Positions 38,203 to 51,135 of a stretch of 64,000 nucleotides of DNA are shown piece after piece. Both the position numbers and the translations under genes were made by a program. This stretch comes from Rotaria sp. Silwood1 (lineage: Eukaryota > Rotifera > Eurotatoria > Philodinida > Philodinidae): NCBI GenBank assembly GCA_905250075.1, contig CAJNOP010000035.1, forward strand, positions 966,679-1,030,678, in the 5' to 3' direction. Each line of letters starts with the position of its first letter. The first letter of the stretch is position 1. The notes beneath the pieces are model-generated. The model had not been told where the DNA came from. It worked only from the letters and a program-made list of their open reading frames with translations, and did no database searches.

Positions 38203-38514
38203 ATTTTAAACATGATTTTAAATAAGTTTATTCAAATTTAGTATTCATATCAAATATTGTTGTTTTTTTTTTTCTTGTTGTTTACCCATCGATTAACTTA
38301 GATTGTATATATATATACGAGATTCAATAAGAAGTATTTTAACATTGATTTTTATTGGTTTGTTATATACCAATAAAGACGTATTGTAAAAAATATTTTA
38401 TAGGTTTAAAATAAAATCCAATTGTAAAATTGTTCTGTTTTGTTTTCTATTTGGATTTGAAAATTGTGAGTATAGAACTAAAAAAATCATCCATACTCTC
38501 TCTATATATATACC
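38203..38514. promoter_or_regulatory. Divergent promoter region EDEM2 / SCYL3
   Basis: The 312 bases between divergent starts are AT-rich. TATATATATA lies near 38308 and again near 38501-38510, immediately upstream of the SCYL3 ATG. No factor sites were assigned. Confidence 0.4.
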
Positions 38515-41500
38515 ATGGGAAATGATGTATCATCATCAACAGCACGAACACTTATTCCACTTGATGATTCTGTTTGTTGGCAACTTTATAATGGAGTTAA
38601 TGAACGATCGGAACCTATTTCAATTTTTATTGCTAAACAAACATTTTCTGTTGAATGTCGACGATCGATTCAAGTATTGTTGTTTCATTTTTTTCAAAGA
38701 GATTGTTCTAATTAAATGAAATATTATTTAATAGTTAATTTAATATAGAATTTATGCTTAACCCTTGGAGTACCAGCCGGGGTCATTTTTGACCCCACGC
38801 TCGAAATCTCCGAAAAATGCTAAACATGTTTTGTTGTTTCGCAGTTTTCAGCAGCAGCTAGTAACCTTTACGAAGAGATATATGATAATGAATCTAGAAC
38901 GAAATACATTCTTTCTCCATATTAGTGCGCCCCCTTAGTAAAACATTGTATCAGTAATATGTTTTTTACAAAACGGAGAAACAATGAAAATTCTAATGTC
39001 TAATAAAATGAGTCATTCTCTGATCTAAAGGGGTGTGCATTTTCAATCCATTGAAATATTTTTCATAAAGATTATGGACAGTTCAAGTGAAACCGGAAGC
39101 GACAGTGATTATTTCGATGATGCAAACAGCGGTTCGGAAACGGGAGATGGCGAAAGCCAAACATCCGACGATGATGATGAAATTGATTTAGAAAACCTAA
39201 AATTAGACGATGACTCCACATGGAAAAGTTCGTATACTTCCCGTTCTGGAATGATTTGGTCCTCAACTCCTCATCATTCAACGAAAAATGATTTTTCGAA
39301 TGATGTTATTCAAAAAGCTGGTCTTACAAATACCAGTGAAAATATTTCATCTGTCGAAGATGCATTCATGTGTTTTATGCCAAACAAACTTCTGGAAAAA
39401 ATCTTGGATTATTCAAACTTGGAGTATACTCACAAGAATACCTCCACGAAAAAAATTGAAGAAATAACACTCATAGAATTGAAAGCATTTATTGGACTTT
39501 TATTGCTTGCTGGTTTATTGGGGAAATCGAAGATCGATCTGAAATGCTTATGGAGAAGAAGTCCATTAGAACCGCCAATATTCAAAGCCACTATGTCAAG
39601 AACTCGTTTTCAGGATATTATTTCTTGTTTGAGATTTGACGACAAAAGAACAAGGGAAGAAAGAAAACGAACAGATAAATTTGCAGCAATTCGTGAAATC
39701 TGGTCATATTTCCAAAATTGCTTACAAACATGTTACACACCGGGATCAAATGTTACTATTGATGAACAACTACTAGGATTTAGAGGAAAATGTTCCTTCC
39801 GTCAATATATGCCAAAAAAGCCTGACAAATACGGATTAAAATTTTGGCTATGCGTTGATGTGGACTCACATTATGTATTCAATGCATTTCCTTACGTTGG
39901 ACGACAACCGAATGAGCAAAGACAAACACAGATAGGTGCCAAAGTCGTTCTAGAATTACTCAAACCACTTTACGGCTTCCAAAGAAACGTTACAATAGAT
40001 AATTTCTTCACAAGTGTTCCATTAGCCCAAACGCTTCAAACAAAGAATCTGACTCTTATAGGAACACTGCGAAAAAACAAGTCAGAAATACCTATCGAGT
40101 TTCAATCCAACGAAAATCGTGAAGTGGGTTCTTCGCTCTTTGGTTTCCAAGATGGTTTAACCTTAGTTTCATTTGTCCCAAAACAGAATAAAGCTGTTTT
40201 ATTGCTCTCCTCAAAACATCACGACAATCAAGTGGACAATAAAACTGGAAAACCGATCATTATATTGGATTATAACAAAACAAAGGGGGCTGTCGATACT
40301 GTTGATCAAATGTGTCATAAATACACGGTAAAAAATATTTCAGTATTTCTATAGCTTATTTTACTTTTCAGGTAAAACGAGGTACAAAGCGATGGCCAGT
40401 TTGTATTTTCTATGGGATGATAGACATTGCTGCCATAAATGCTCTGATTGTCTGGAAAGTGAAAAATCCTCAATGGAATCAGAATACAAATCATAAACGT
40501 CGATTATTTTTGGAAGAATTAGGATTAGCACTGGTATCGCATCTGTTGGATTTTCGTTCGAAGAACTCGAAATTTTTGAACACAGATATTCTAAATGCTT
40601 TAGCAATCGTCGGTTATCCTGTGTCGAAGAACGATCCGGCAGAAGCGAATGAAAATCCCACTCAACCAAAACGAAAAAGGTGCTCCATTTGTGAACGTTC
40701 TACGGACAAGAAAACATCAATTCAATGTTTCAGTTGTTCTTCGTTCGTTTGTAGTGATCATTCTGTCAAACGTGTCTTTTGTATTAATTGTTCTAAATAA
40801 GGAACATCGTTCTCATTTTTTTCTATAGAATAAAACAAGAAAAGGTCAGATCTTACGAAAATATTGGCTGAAAAGTAAAAGGATTATTAAAAAAGAACAC
40901 ATGTCATCAAAATCACGGTTAAAAGAGGCCGGTACTCCAAGGGTTAAGATAAATAATAATGAAACAATTATTCATTTATAGTTTTCTTAAATTCTATGAT
41001 ATGATTGAAACTTTATTTGACAAGATCTTAATTGTCTTTGAGTGAAAGAAAATAAATTATCTCATATAGAGATAATTCATTTTGTATTGAATTTGTTTTG
41101 CAAATGTTTTAAAAAAAAAGAAATAAATTGTGATTCTAATCGAATAATTAATTAAGAAATTTAAATATATTTTTTATTTATTTAGTTTTTAAAAACTATT
41201 CGTCATCCAAATATAATTAAATTTTTCACTGGTTTTAAAACATTTGTTGATCAAGATAGTTTTATTGCTGATTGTGTACATCCATTAGCAAATAAATTAC
41301 ATACGAATGATATTGATTCATCAGCTAAAATTTGCTTAGGTCTTTATCAATTATCTCAAGCATTAGAATTTCTTCATGAAAAAGTAAGAAAAAAAAATAT
41401 CTTCGAAGTTTGATTTCATTTTTATTATGTGTTGGTTTCTTTTTTTTTTAAATTTAAATAGGCATTTATTAGTCATAATAATATATGTTTATTATCACTT

Positions 41501-44500
41501 TATATATCTCTAAATGGTATATGGAAATTAGGAAATTTTGAATGTGCATGTCGTTATGATAATCTTAATAAAAAGTATCTATCATCATTAAAAATTATTC
41601 GAGCTGAAGAATGTATAACACCTGAAGAAAATGAAAAGGTTTCATCTATTAATATTATTTTATTGAATATTTATCTGACTGTTTTTTTTTTCTAAATATT
41701 TTAATAGGATTCAACGGACTTTGATAAAGAAGAACTTTATGCTATTGATGTATATGGCTTTGGTATATTGATTCGTAATCTTCTGACAATTGTTAATGTT
41801 GATGGTAAAAGATTTTATTTGTATATTAAATAGATATGAGCGATTTAAAAATAAAAATCAACTTTGATATGCAGTTTTGTAAAAATTTAGTCAGTACAAA
41901 ATATTGAGTAGCTTTCTATCAGTGTATCTATAGATTCGAACTAGTTATATTTGCTTATTTTTCTTTTTCTTACATGTTCACTTTGTAAAGAAACATCCTT
42001 AAATGTGAATATTCATTTTCGATCAGCTTTATTCTAATTTGTAGAACTCATTAAGTTAATCATGATGGGATAATATCTTCTTCTCCATTGAATATCTTTG
42101 AAGAGTGTTGATCTTAACTTCAGAAAATAAATGTAAGCTATCATTTTGAAAACTTTAACACTAAATGTGTATTAATTAACTGTGTATGTTTACTTGATAA
42201 AAATGAAAAAAACACTGAACTTCTAACTACATTTATATTTTGAATATTTCAATATCATTAATATTGTAGATGTACGAATTTGAACTAGATTTTCAAAATT
42301 AATCAAGATTTTCTATATTTTCTCGTGTGTTTATGTGAAAAATTATAATAGATAAGAGAGGTTATTGCAACATGATTAACATGCATTTTTAATGTATGTC
42401 ATAAATAGATAAACATACAATTTAAATGAGACAAATTTTGAAAACAATAATAAACTTTGATAAACCTACATTATTAATAGTATTGACATATTCAAAATTT
42501 AGATGTAGTTATAAGTTCTACTGATGTTTATTTGAGGATTTGTACAGTCAATTAAGGATCATTCAGTGTTAAAGTTTTCAATGATCACAATTAAACTAAT
42601 ATAAAAATTAATCTATTACGAAGAATCCATAAAGTTGATTAAAAATGAAAAGTCAGACTTGAGGACCTTTCTTCGCTGGACATAAATGAAATCATTTATT
42701 TTGATTTCAATTTTGATATTAGAACTTTCTTGAATATGTACCTAAGTGAAAATATTATTTTGAAAGATAATTTTATTTTATTGATTAGATTCATTAAAAA
42801 ATCTTTTGAATGATTTACAAATATCTCTTACTGAAGAAGATCCACAATCACGACCAACTTGGCAAATGCTTCTTAAAACACAATTCTTTCAGTAAATGTT
42901 CTTTTTCTTTTCTGGAAAAGAAAAACATAAAACTTTCAATTTGTTTCTAGAATTGATTATATTAAAGTAATAGAACTTCTTGATCGTCTACCGACTGTTG
43001 ATGAATCCGATCTTTCCAATGTAGTCGAGTTCGTATTTTATTTAATATTTATTTTGTTTTGTTTTTTATATTTTAATATTTCTATTTTTTTAAAGTTCTC
43101 TATCAACATATCTCGATAGTCTGGATACAGAATATTTTAATGAATTATTAATTCGTCGTTTATGTCTTCCATTTATGTTTCTATGTTCATTAACGAGATC
43201 AAACATCATTCCAAGAATAATAATTCCTAAAGATATTAATAATAATTCATGGATTTCAATTGATCAGTATCGTTTACATGTTATACCACATATAGTTGAT
43301 TTATTTTCTTATCATGTAACATGTATACGAGAAACATTACTTGAACATTATAATTCATATTGGCAATTGATAGACAGAACAATTGTAATCAATATTATTC
43401 TTCCACAAGTAAAAATCTATTTTAATATGAATGAAAAATTTATTTTAAATATTTTCATTTTTCATAGCTTATTTATGGACTTAAAGATTCAAATAATACA
43501 ATATGTATGTTAACATTAATTGCATTAGCTTCAATGGTGCCAGTCATAGGTGCTGATGTAATTATTGGTGGACAACGAAAACAAATATTTACTGATAAAA
43601 TAAAGAAAGAGGTTTGTATTCATAGTATATGAATTCGAATTTTAATGATAGTATTTTAATATAAATATTAGAATGTTGCACTCGCAAAAACAGCAAAAGA
43701 TGTATCTAGAACAAATTCTCCATTGTCAACACCAACAATTCTTCAGAAACCAAGAAAAACTAGTCCAGTATCAACAAATAAAACAAAGTAAATGAAGATT
43801 TTTCTTGATTTATAATAATGCTTTGCACTTTTCTAGACCACTTCGATTGAAACCAACTTCTACAACAAAAACAAAATCAAACACTAATGAACCACCTCAA
43901 CCAGTTACCATTTCTCCAGAATACACAAATGGAAATCATTTATCATTAAATGATTCTCTTCAAGAACCACAGACAACTGTCATACAAAATGGACTTTCTG
44001 ATGAACATATTCAAGATGATATTGATAATGATGATGGTCAATGGTCAGATTGGGAACATAATCCAGATCCAACAGAATCATCTATCAATGATTCACAAAC
44101 ATTACCTGAAACATTAATATTATCTTCACCAATATCTGAACAATCAATTCAACCAAAATCTAATACATCGTCATTAAAACCTTTAAAACTTATGAGTTCT
44201 TCAAAATCAAAATGGGATCCGAATGCACCATTAGGTAGTGAATATGAAATGCCATCTGTTGTATTAACAAAAAAGAAATTAATACAAAGTGAAACACCAG
44301 AAAAACAAGATACAGAAGATTTCTTTAAAGATATGACACCAAAAGTCGAAACAGTTGAATTAATGCAACAACTTGAAACAATGTTTAAGGTTAATAAAGA
44401 TCATCCAAACGAACAGATCAAATCGACAATCACAACAACATCATTTTCTAGTAAATTCGGTATTATGTCACAAGATCAAGGTGAAAATCAAGAAATAGAA

Positions 44501-44527
44501 AGTGGAAATAATAATTGGGATGAATAG
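38515..44527 (+). CDS. SCYL3: SCY1-like pseudokinase 3 (PACE-1)
   Basis: SCYL proteins are pseudokinases with HEAT repeats that act at Golgi membranes; SCYL3 also binds ezrin. Exons: 38515-38673, 41186-41383, 41462-41638, 41708-41804, 42789-42891, 42951-43028, 43096-43408, 43468-43611, 43672-43787, 43837-44527. The phases agree, giving 691 aa. It starts MGNDVSSS, a fitting N-myristoylation signal shared with SCYL3. Pseudokinase landmarks are LKTIRHPNIIKFFTGF, LSQALEFLHEKAFISHNNIC (HNN replaces the HRD catalytic motif), SLNGIWKLGNFE (no DFG) and DVYGFGILIRNLLTI. HEAT-like repeats follow (LPQLIYGLKDSNNTICMLTL, GADVIIGGQRKQIF). The last 230 or so residues are disordered, rich in S, T, P and Q, and end NNWDE. 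Intron 1 carries a piggyBac element; intron 41805-42788 is long and shows nothing recognisable. Confidence 0.87.
38762..40943 (+). mobile_element. piggyBac transposon, apparently intact
   Basis: The element is flanked by TTAA on both sides (38758-38761 and 40944-40947), the piggyBac target. Its ends are CCCTTGGAGTACCAGCC (left) and, as reverse complement, CCCTTGGAGTACCGGCC (right), with one mismatch in 17. Just inside the left end is a perfect palindrome, GGGGTCATTTTTGACCCC. The 2182-bp body encodes one transposase in the same direction as SCYL3. It lies wholly in SCYL3 intron 1, so the host gene should still splice. Near-identical ends and an open transposase point to recent insertion. Confidence 0.92.
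39074..40800 (+). CDS. piggyBac transposase (DDD), two exons
   Basis: Cuts and pastes the surrounding element at TTAA. Exon 1 is 39074-40327 and exon 2 is 40372-40800, with a 44-base GT-AG intron in phase 0. The product is 559 aa (572 if the in-frame ATG at 39035 is used), the usual piggyBac size. After an acidic N-terminus comes the DDE_Tnp_1_7 domain. The catalytic Asp residues are visible in NVTIDEQLLGFRGKCSFRQY, NVTIDNFFTSVPLAQTL and TKGAVDTVDQM. The C-terminus is a Cys-rich zinc domain (CSICERSTDKKTSIQCFSCS, then CSDHSVKRVFCINC). Without splicing, translation stops at 40354, losing the last piece of the catalytic region and the whole Cys-rich domain. No frameshift or internal stop was seen. 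Confidence 0.9.
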
Positions 44528-46635
44528 ATAACTAATTTTTCTTTACTATTGATGCTTTCTTTTCTTTCATATAAACACAGTGATATAATTGAATTCGTAT
44601 TTCTTAACCTGGTGGTTGCATTTTCAATATTTTCTTTGGCTTTTTATGTATATTTCAAAATAAATAGAAAAACTCTGATCATCAATGGAAATTATCTTTT
44701 ATGATCCATTGTCTTTATATTTAATCATTGTGGATAATTGCCATATATATATTAACTATTTATTACTTCTAAGACAATCGTTATCAATAGATCATCGATT
44801 AAGACCTATGATTTTGTTTGATTCATATCAATTAATTAAGAACATCTTAGTTTGGAAAAAATTTTGTTGCAAATTTGCTTAATTAGAATCAACTTAACGA
44901 ATAGTTATTGTTTGTAAATAACTTCTGATTATTATTCTGACATATTCAAATAATTTTTGTTGTTCTTCAACAGATGTTTTATAAGGTCATAACTATGAAT
45001 AAAATTATGTGAAGAAGAAATCTATACTAATTTTAGGTTAATATTACTCTTGTAAGACATTACATATATGATCACCAAATACAAGACGTCCATTAAGAAA
45101 TGACTTGTTTTTAGCCATAGGAAATCTTGTTGAATTAAAATCAGTATAATTATTCAGTAATTGTTTGGTTTCTTTTTGTTAAATTGCCTATATTACTGCC
45201 CCATAATAAAAATGTTAGCATAAACTTTTTAACTGTAAAAAAAAATTATCTGTTCGTTCAGCATCTGTCAATATCTGTAATAAATATGTTGAGTTTCATC
45301 TAGTCTATTGCCTATATGAAAAGTTTCAATAAAAAATAGAGATGTATAAGTATGTAATACAATAGAAAATAATATTTTAAAACTTAGAGAAAGCTTACTT
45401 TGTAAGGTTCAACCTAAATCAGTATTTTCACATTCGTTTTCTATTTGAAAATATCCAGTGGCTGTCATAAGATCAAATTCAAGAACTTGATCAACAGCTT
45501 AACTTTTCCAATGTCTTAATCGATCATATTCATCATCTTAGAAATATTCATCTGTAGAATCTACTATATCTAATAGTTCACGAATCGTTGCCAAATTATA
45601 TTGGTAATATTTTCATTCTTGCGTTTTAGGAACTTTTTGATTTTGCTCATAATTTTCATGTAATAAAATGAAAGAATAAAAATGATTCAGCTACTGTTGA
45701 TCGATCCAAATAATGATATTCAGCTGTTTTCATCATTAACGGACTCCTATATGTTCGTAAGTGTCGTACAGTTACTAAAACATGTTCAGGTAGTGCACAA
45801 TTCAAATTATTCATTACATCTACTTGTTTACTATGTGATTAAATGTTTGTCCATAGAACAGCTGCTATAACACATGCATTTACATTTATTGGATTTGAAC
45901 TTTATGCAACTGCTGATGATGATGATGCAAGAAAAATAAGACATTTATCAATCGATTCATTAAATCATACCCAAACATTCACATTTGTCGAACAGATTGA
46001 ATTACTTGACAGATATTAGTAATGTTATTCTTTCAAAGAAATAAAAAACACATTCTATTATCCATTAAGAAAACATTAAAAATATACCGAACAAAATTAT
46101 CTATTAGAATTAAATAACTATAGCAAAGAAAGAGGCATATATCACTATTCTTGTTTATCCTTTCATTATCTGTTGTAGTTTTACTGTTATATATGTATAT
46201 AGACAGCTTTGTTGAATCAGTTTACTCTCTAAGAAGGATCATTCGTGTCGATCAGGCAATCATTAAAAGTAATAAATCGTTGAATGATGATTTTCTTTAA
46301 AAATAATACTATTTAAATGTTATACTCCAAACAGTCGAACAAAAAAGAGTCAATAATATCAATAAACCATGAAAATGCTCAATCAATAGGATTAACCATT
46401 AATGAAGAACGCATAAATATAATGTTGCTATCACTAGTTATTAACAACAAAACTGGTTTTTCGGTTTGAGATAAGGTAAAAAAATACTTCAGTAAATGAA
46501 TATAGATTTATGACGATAATCTTTTCAATGATAAATATGAATGAAATATCCTTCTTTTCTAATACGAAATTTTATTCTGGAGAACTACAATATTATATTC
46601 ATGTGTTTTTCTGTTTTCGATGTTTAAAACTCCAC
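44528..46635. pseudogene. Intergenic region with decayed coding remnants
   Basis: The SCYL3 3' region is followed by sequence with codon-like but broken frames. On the minus strand, 45660-45400 reads ATIRELLDIVDSTDEYF, then after a stop DDEYDRLRHWK, then VDQVLEFDLMTATGYFQIEN. Further downstream on that strand (about 45125-45060) is NGRLVFGDHICNVLQE. On the plus strand, 45855-46017 reads AAITHAFTFIGFELYATADD and on to VEQIELLDRY. Stops and frame changes interrupt each, so no gene model is possible. I do not recognise the family. Confidence 0.35.
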
Positions 46636-47830
46636 TTATTGATCAGATATGGATGATAGCCATGCTTGTTTAATTAATTGACAAGTACTTTCTGCAAAGA
46701 CAACTTCAGGAGCATTTGCATTTGTACTTGAAGAACGATAGAAACTTGATGGATGCTTCTCTGCATGTGATGAATGGTAACATTCAATTAAACAATTACG
46801 TTTATCAAAATGACATATACGTGTATCATGTAGTGATAATGAAGGACGATGAATTTTTGATAATATGTCATCTTTCATAGGATTTTGAGTTGTTTTTAAT
46901 GAAATAGTATTTGAATTTGAACTTGTAATTGATGCAATAATTGGACGATGAGACGAATGAGTATGGATATCAGCTGTTAGTGTTGCAATCGGTGAATCAA
47001 CAGGAGGATCTACCAATAAAAAAAAAAAAGAAAATGAATAATATTCTTTTTTTTAAATGAATAGTCTTACTACAATATTCGGCTTTTTCATTATTGATAC
47101 AAAACGAAAATGAAGAAGGTACTTCTTTGATTATTGGAATGGTTTTTGAAGACGAAAATGATGATAACATAAGAGGCAATATTTGTCCATCTTTTATAGA
47201 AAAACAATAGAGTGGATAAACAGTTGAATGTTGTTTATTAGGATTTGCTTCAGTTTGAGTAGATTTTGATGAATGAACAATGGTCGGTTGTGGAGTAATG
47301 TTCAGATTAGAACTACTGGTTGCAATTGTTACCATTATTTTAGAGTTGACCTTGGGATGTACAACTAGATTATTGTTGCTAGATTTCAATGTTGATTGAA
47401 TACTATGAAGAATAAATAAGAATAAAAATAATTAATTAGTTGTGTAGAATAAAATATACGTGTTTATGTATGAATCAATATTTTCCATTTGACAAGTAGA
47501 ACAACATGTCATCATCGATATAGTTGTGTCATCGATTGCATGATGATGTATTTGCTCGTCACATGTCGATTGCCTCTCATCATAAACTAAAAAGATTTTT
47601 TTGATAAATTCATAAAACCAATCGATTAACGATGTTGTATGTGAGTAATATTTTTGATCATTGAGTCGTTTTCTTTTTACGACTTTGTTTGAATATGGCT
47701 TTTGTTGCATACTATGCTTCATTCTTGAGGATGGAATACAAATTGATGTTGATGGACCATCACCTGATTCTAATAACCATTTACGAATGGTAATCAAAGA
47801 TTTTTGACTTTTACATTGATGTTTCTTCAT
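46636..47830 (-). CDS. Unrecognised 358-aa Ser/Thr-rich protein
   Basis: Three exons, 47830-47460, 47402-47071 and 47009-46636, join with matching phases (AC then T-ATT; TGT-A then AT-CCT), giving 358 aa. That consistency is the main support for a real gene. The N-terminal part is basic (KKHQCKSQKSLITIRKWLLE, then KVVKRKRLNDQKYYSH) and holds a hydrophobic-aromatic segment SLIDWFYEFIKKIFLVYDE. CDEQIHHHAIDDTTISMMTC and the following CSTC carry clustered Cys and His. The middle and C-terminal parts are Ser, Thr and Asn-rich and look disordered. No known domain, signal peptide or clear membrane segment is seen. It converges with SCYL3 across the decayed region. Function unknown. Confidence 0.6.
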
Positions 47831-50411
47831 TTATCAGCAATTTTATGTAATGAAAAAAATTATAAAATTATTAATGAGAGATAAAAGTAAATTACGGCGC
47901 GACTTGGAATAAACAGAAACTTGTAATCATGCATTTCAAACAAACTATTGTTTTTATATTTTGGCTTTATTTTAAAAGTCGTTGATCAAAAAGAACGAAA
48001 AGAAAGCAGTTTTAAAATGCTAGCCAATACTAATATTAACTAAAAAGGTAGCTCAATTGTTATCTATATGATGACTAGTTGTTGATTACAAATGAAAATG
48101 TATGAGTAAACAATACACTGAATGAGATTGATAATTATAAGTCATAAAATAAGATGATTATTGAGTTCAGCATAAACAAAAAGAAATAGAATCAATCAAT
48201 AAAAAATACATGTAAATTCATGAACAACTAGAATTCTTATTAATAACATTTGTGTATGGATCCGCACTCGTATAAAGTCTGTTCTTTCATGTGAACTTCT
48301 ATTTCAGACTTGTCTTTTTTTTATCTTTGTCAGATTCTACTTAATATAAGAGCTATTCTTACAAATAATTCAATGCATAACATACATATAAGAAAAGTGC
48401 AAAAAAAACACTTCATTAAAATAAAACTACATTTTTGGCATCAGATTAATAGTCTCTATTTTTACGATAACTAACCTGGAGTCTTCTCATGTTTTCGATT
48501 ACGATCGCATGTTACGCAGTGGCGATGTAACTGCGTTGCAGTAGCTAAAACAACAGCCACGCAGATTGTGTGCGTTCTTTTTTGTCACATCAATAGGTAC
48601 ACTTTAAGATATGTTGAAATGTACGATACATTGTAAATAGAGATATAAGAGTATATCTTGAACATTTTCTTTATCTTCTCATCTAGAAATCGATGAAGTA
48701 TACTAAGTCTTTAACGTATTGCCTGATAAATCCATAAAAAAACATCCTATGACAGGATCTCTTTCTAAACCCGCTACATGCTACATTTAAAAAATGTTTT
48801 GTTCATACAAAGAATGCAATCCATAAGGAAAAAAATATTGTTGCTCTTTGTACAAGTTCCACACAATTCGTAATTCCTTCAACTGAATGTATGGCTATAA
48901 CCAATTTGTATAAACACAGCAAATCCCATAAAGAGTAAAAATATCTATAAATAGGCCTTGCGCATCGTTTGGGGTCTTGAATCTATGGATTTACCTAAAT
49001 TTGAACGCCATCTATCGACACTCACACACCTTTCGACAAAAATTTAGTGTTCACACAGAAGAGAATAATTTTTTGACTCACTGAATATCCGAATCCCTTT
49101 TTCTGTAAGTTTGACAAACAAAATCTAAATGCATTATCTGTACGATTCATCCGAAGTCATTTTTTTTTCAAGAAAAACAACGGCTAACCACAATTACCAA
49201 AACAATCACTGATTCAGACGGTGTATTCTTTTCATATTAAATTTAGTTTATTTGTAGTAAAAATTTCATTCTGTATGTAATTGAAACATCGATTTTACCT
49301 CAAAAATGACAAATTTTATAGGTTACAGCATGTTTTCTTAGATGACACTGGCAGTATTTCTGTGGATTTTATTTTTGGCTCATGATTAATTATGGTGGAG
49401 CTATTTGTACTAGATAATCAAACTCTTAAAGTAAATCAGAACAATCGATGTGGCTTGTAAAGAGTGCTCGAGTGCATTTACAATTAACAAAGACAGTTAT
49501 CTATTAAGATCTTGCAATTTTTCTGAGAATAAAAGAAATTCATGCCTCGAGATATAAAAGAAGCATTCAAGCAGAAGAACCATGATTCACCAACAGTTTT
49601 CGATCGCCTATCATGAGGTAGGATGCTTTTTCCAACACTTCGCTGGCTATTTCCATGTGCATTTCACAAAGAAGCAGAAAATGTATTCTTTTTAATGCGG
49701 TGTAAAGCACCGCATTTATGTAGTCTTTCGTGTACGCATTCGATCTCCATACTTTGCGTATTTTTCACTGTAACAACACCTGTACCTTGTGCCCAGATGT
49801 TCTAGAGATTAATTTAACTTTAATTGAAACTAAAAATATCGACAGTAAATATGTCGAAAAGTGAGGTAAAAGCCGCTATACATTTTCTTATTCTGAAAAT
49901 TGATAAACCAAAGAGCTTATTTCAAATGAAATGTTTATTATTGAAAAAGGGTATGGATGTGGGTGCGGGTTGTGGATATTTCTCACGAAAAGACTTATGC
50001 CTACGTTCACCCCCACACCTACCCATACTAACACCCGACATCAACACCTACACCCACACCCTTATAAATCTACTGTGCTTCTTTGTATTCTTATATCGCC
50101 CATGGTAGCGTAAACTAAACAGCTGTGAATTCGCATATTATTACTTGTAAGCACTTCCGAATGTAACAATACAGCGAACGGAATTAAAGAAAAATTTCAA
50201 CTGACATATTTTAAACAAAGTTTTTTTTTTCTTTCTCTCATTTTTTTCAAATAACCTTGCACAACTTAGACGAATGTCGATAATACAATGTAAACAAACA
50301 CACACACGTGAAGAAAAATAAATTTCAACAGGTATTCATTTTAACGAAGGACACTACCTCAAAGCAAGCAACAATAATGTGTAATAAAATTCATGCGTCT
50401 CTTCTAACATT
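47831..50411. other. Gene-poor intergenic stretch
   Basis: No supported gene. It holds a locally GC-richer patch at 48481-48580, a perfect hairpin at 49695-49716 (ATGCGGTG, TAAAG loop, then the complementary arm), and a GTGGGTG / CACCCAC-rich segment at 49945-50062. Open frames at 49623-50113 are short and lack family features. Confidence 0.5.
49945..50062. repeat. GTGGGTG/CACCCAC-rich repeat, telomere-like in composition
   Basis: A GAAAAAGGGTATGGATGTGG segment on the left is followed by CACCCCCACACCTACCCAT and ACACCTACACCCACACCC on the right, forming a loose inverted arrangement. The start (GAAAARGGTATGGATG) also occurs near 53087. Bdelloid telomeres are reported to carry TGTGGG repeats, so the resemblance is noted, but the units here are irregular. 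Confidence 0.4.
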
Positions 50412-50511
50412 NNNNNNNNNNNNNNNNNNNNNNNNNNNNNNNNNNNNNNNNNNNNNNNNNNNNNNNNNNNNNNNNNNNNNNNNNNNNNNNNNNNNNNNNN
50501 NNNNNNNNNNN
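50412..50511. other. Assembly gap (100 N)
   Basis: A run of exactly 100 N, a conventional scaffold-gap size, so the true missing length is unknown. The open frame crossing it is meaningless. Upstream exons of the fucosyltransferase could be lost here. Confidence 0.99.
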
Positions 50512-51135
50512 GATTTCTTCTTTTTCTTCAAACTTGATGACTATTATATCAGAATCACGTCTACATGCGTCAGTAGCATTGATACTACCGAAAATGAACT
50601 AGACTCGATGATATGTATAATAATCATCGAAAAGAAAAATTAATGAAATTCATAATGATTGTACAATTGCTTTAAACACTATACACACTCAATACTGCTA
50701 GAGAAGCGATTATTAAAGCTGTTTTTGTTATGATTTGTTCAACACTGTATAAAGAATTACAAAATTGTGTTGAGATAAATCAAGTTTGATTAACACACAC
50801 AATAGCAAAAAAGAGCATGTTTTTTAACATGAGGTATTCAACAAACATAACATGAAAATCATTGTCGTTAAATAATTGCTTGAAGAACTAGTTAAAATGA
50901 TAATGATGGCAAAAGCAGATCTATGTTTGAAAGAGTATACATTTTGCATATTATAATTGCACGTGATTATCTATAGCCATCATTAAACTTTATAAACATC
51001 ATATAAAATTCTTAAACAAACCATTAAGTCAAAGCAAAATATTTCAAGTCGATTTGATTTTTATCAATTAAATTTTGATTTGAATCAATTGATTGTCTGC
51101 TTGAAATTTTACTCATTTAACTTATTTATATTTAG
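50512..51135. other. Region between gap and fucosyltransferase exon
   Basis: AT-rich, with no exon encoding a membrane anchor identified. A splice acceptor (TTATATTTAG) ends at 51135. Confidence 0.45.

Noticed and set aside
50308..50643. Open frame crossing the N run
   Set aside because: It exists only because unknown bases are read as open.
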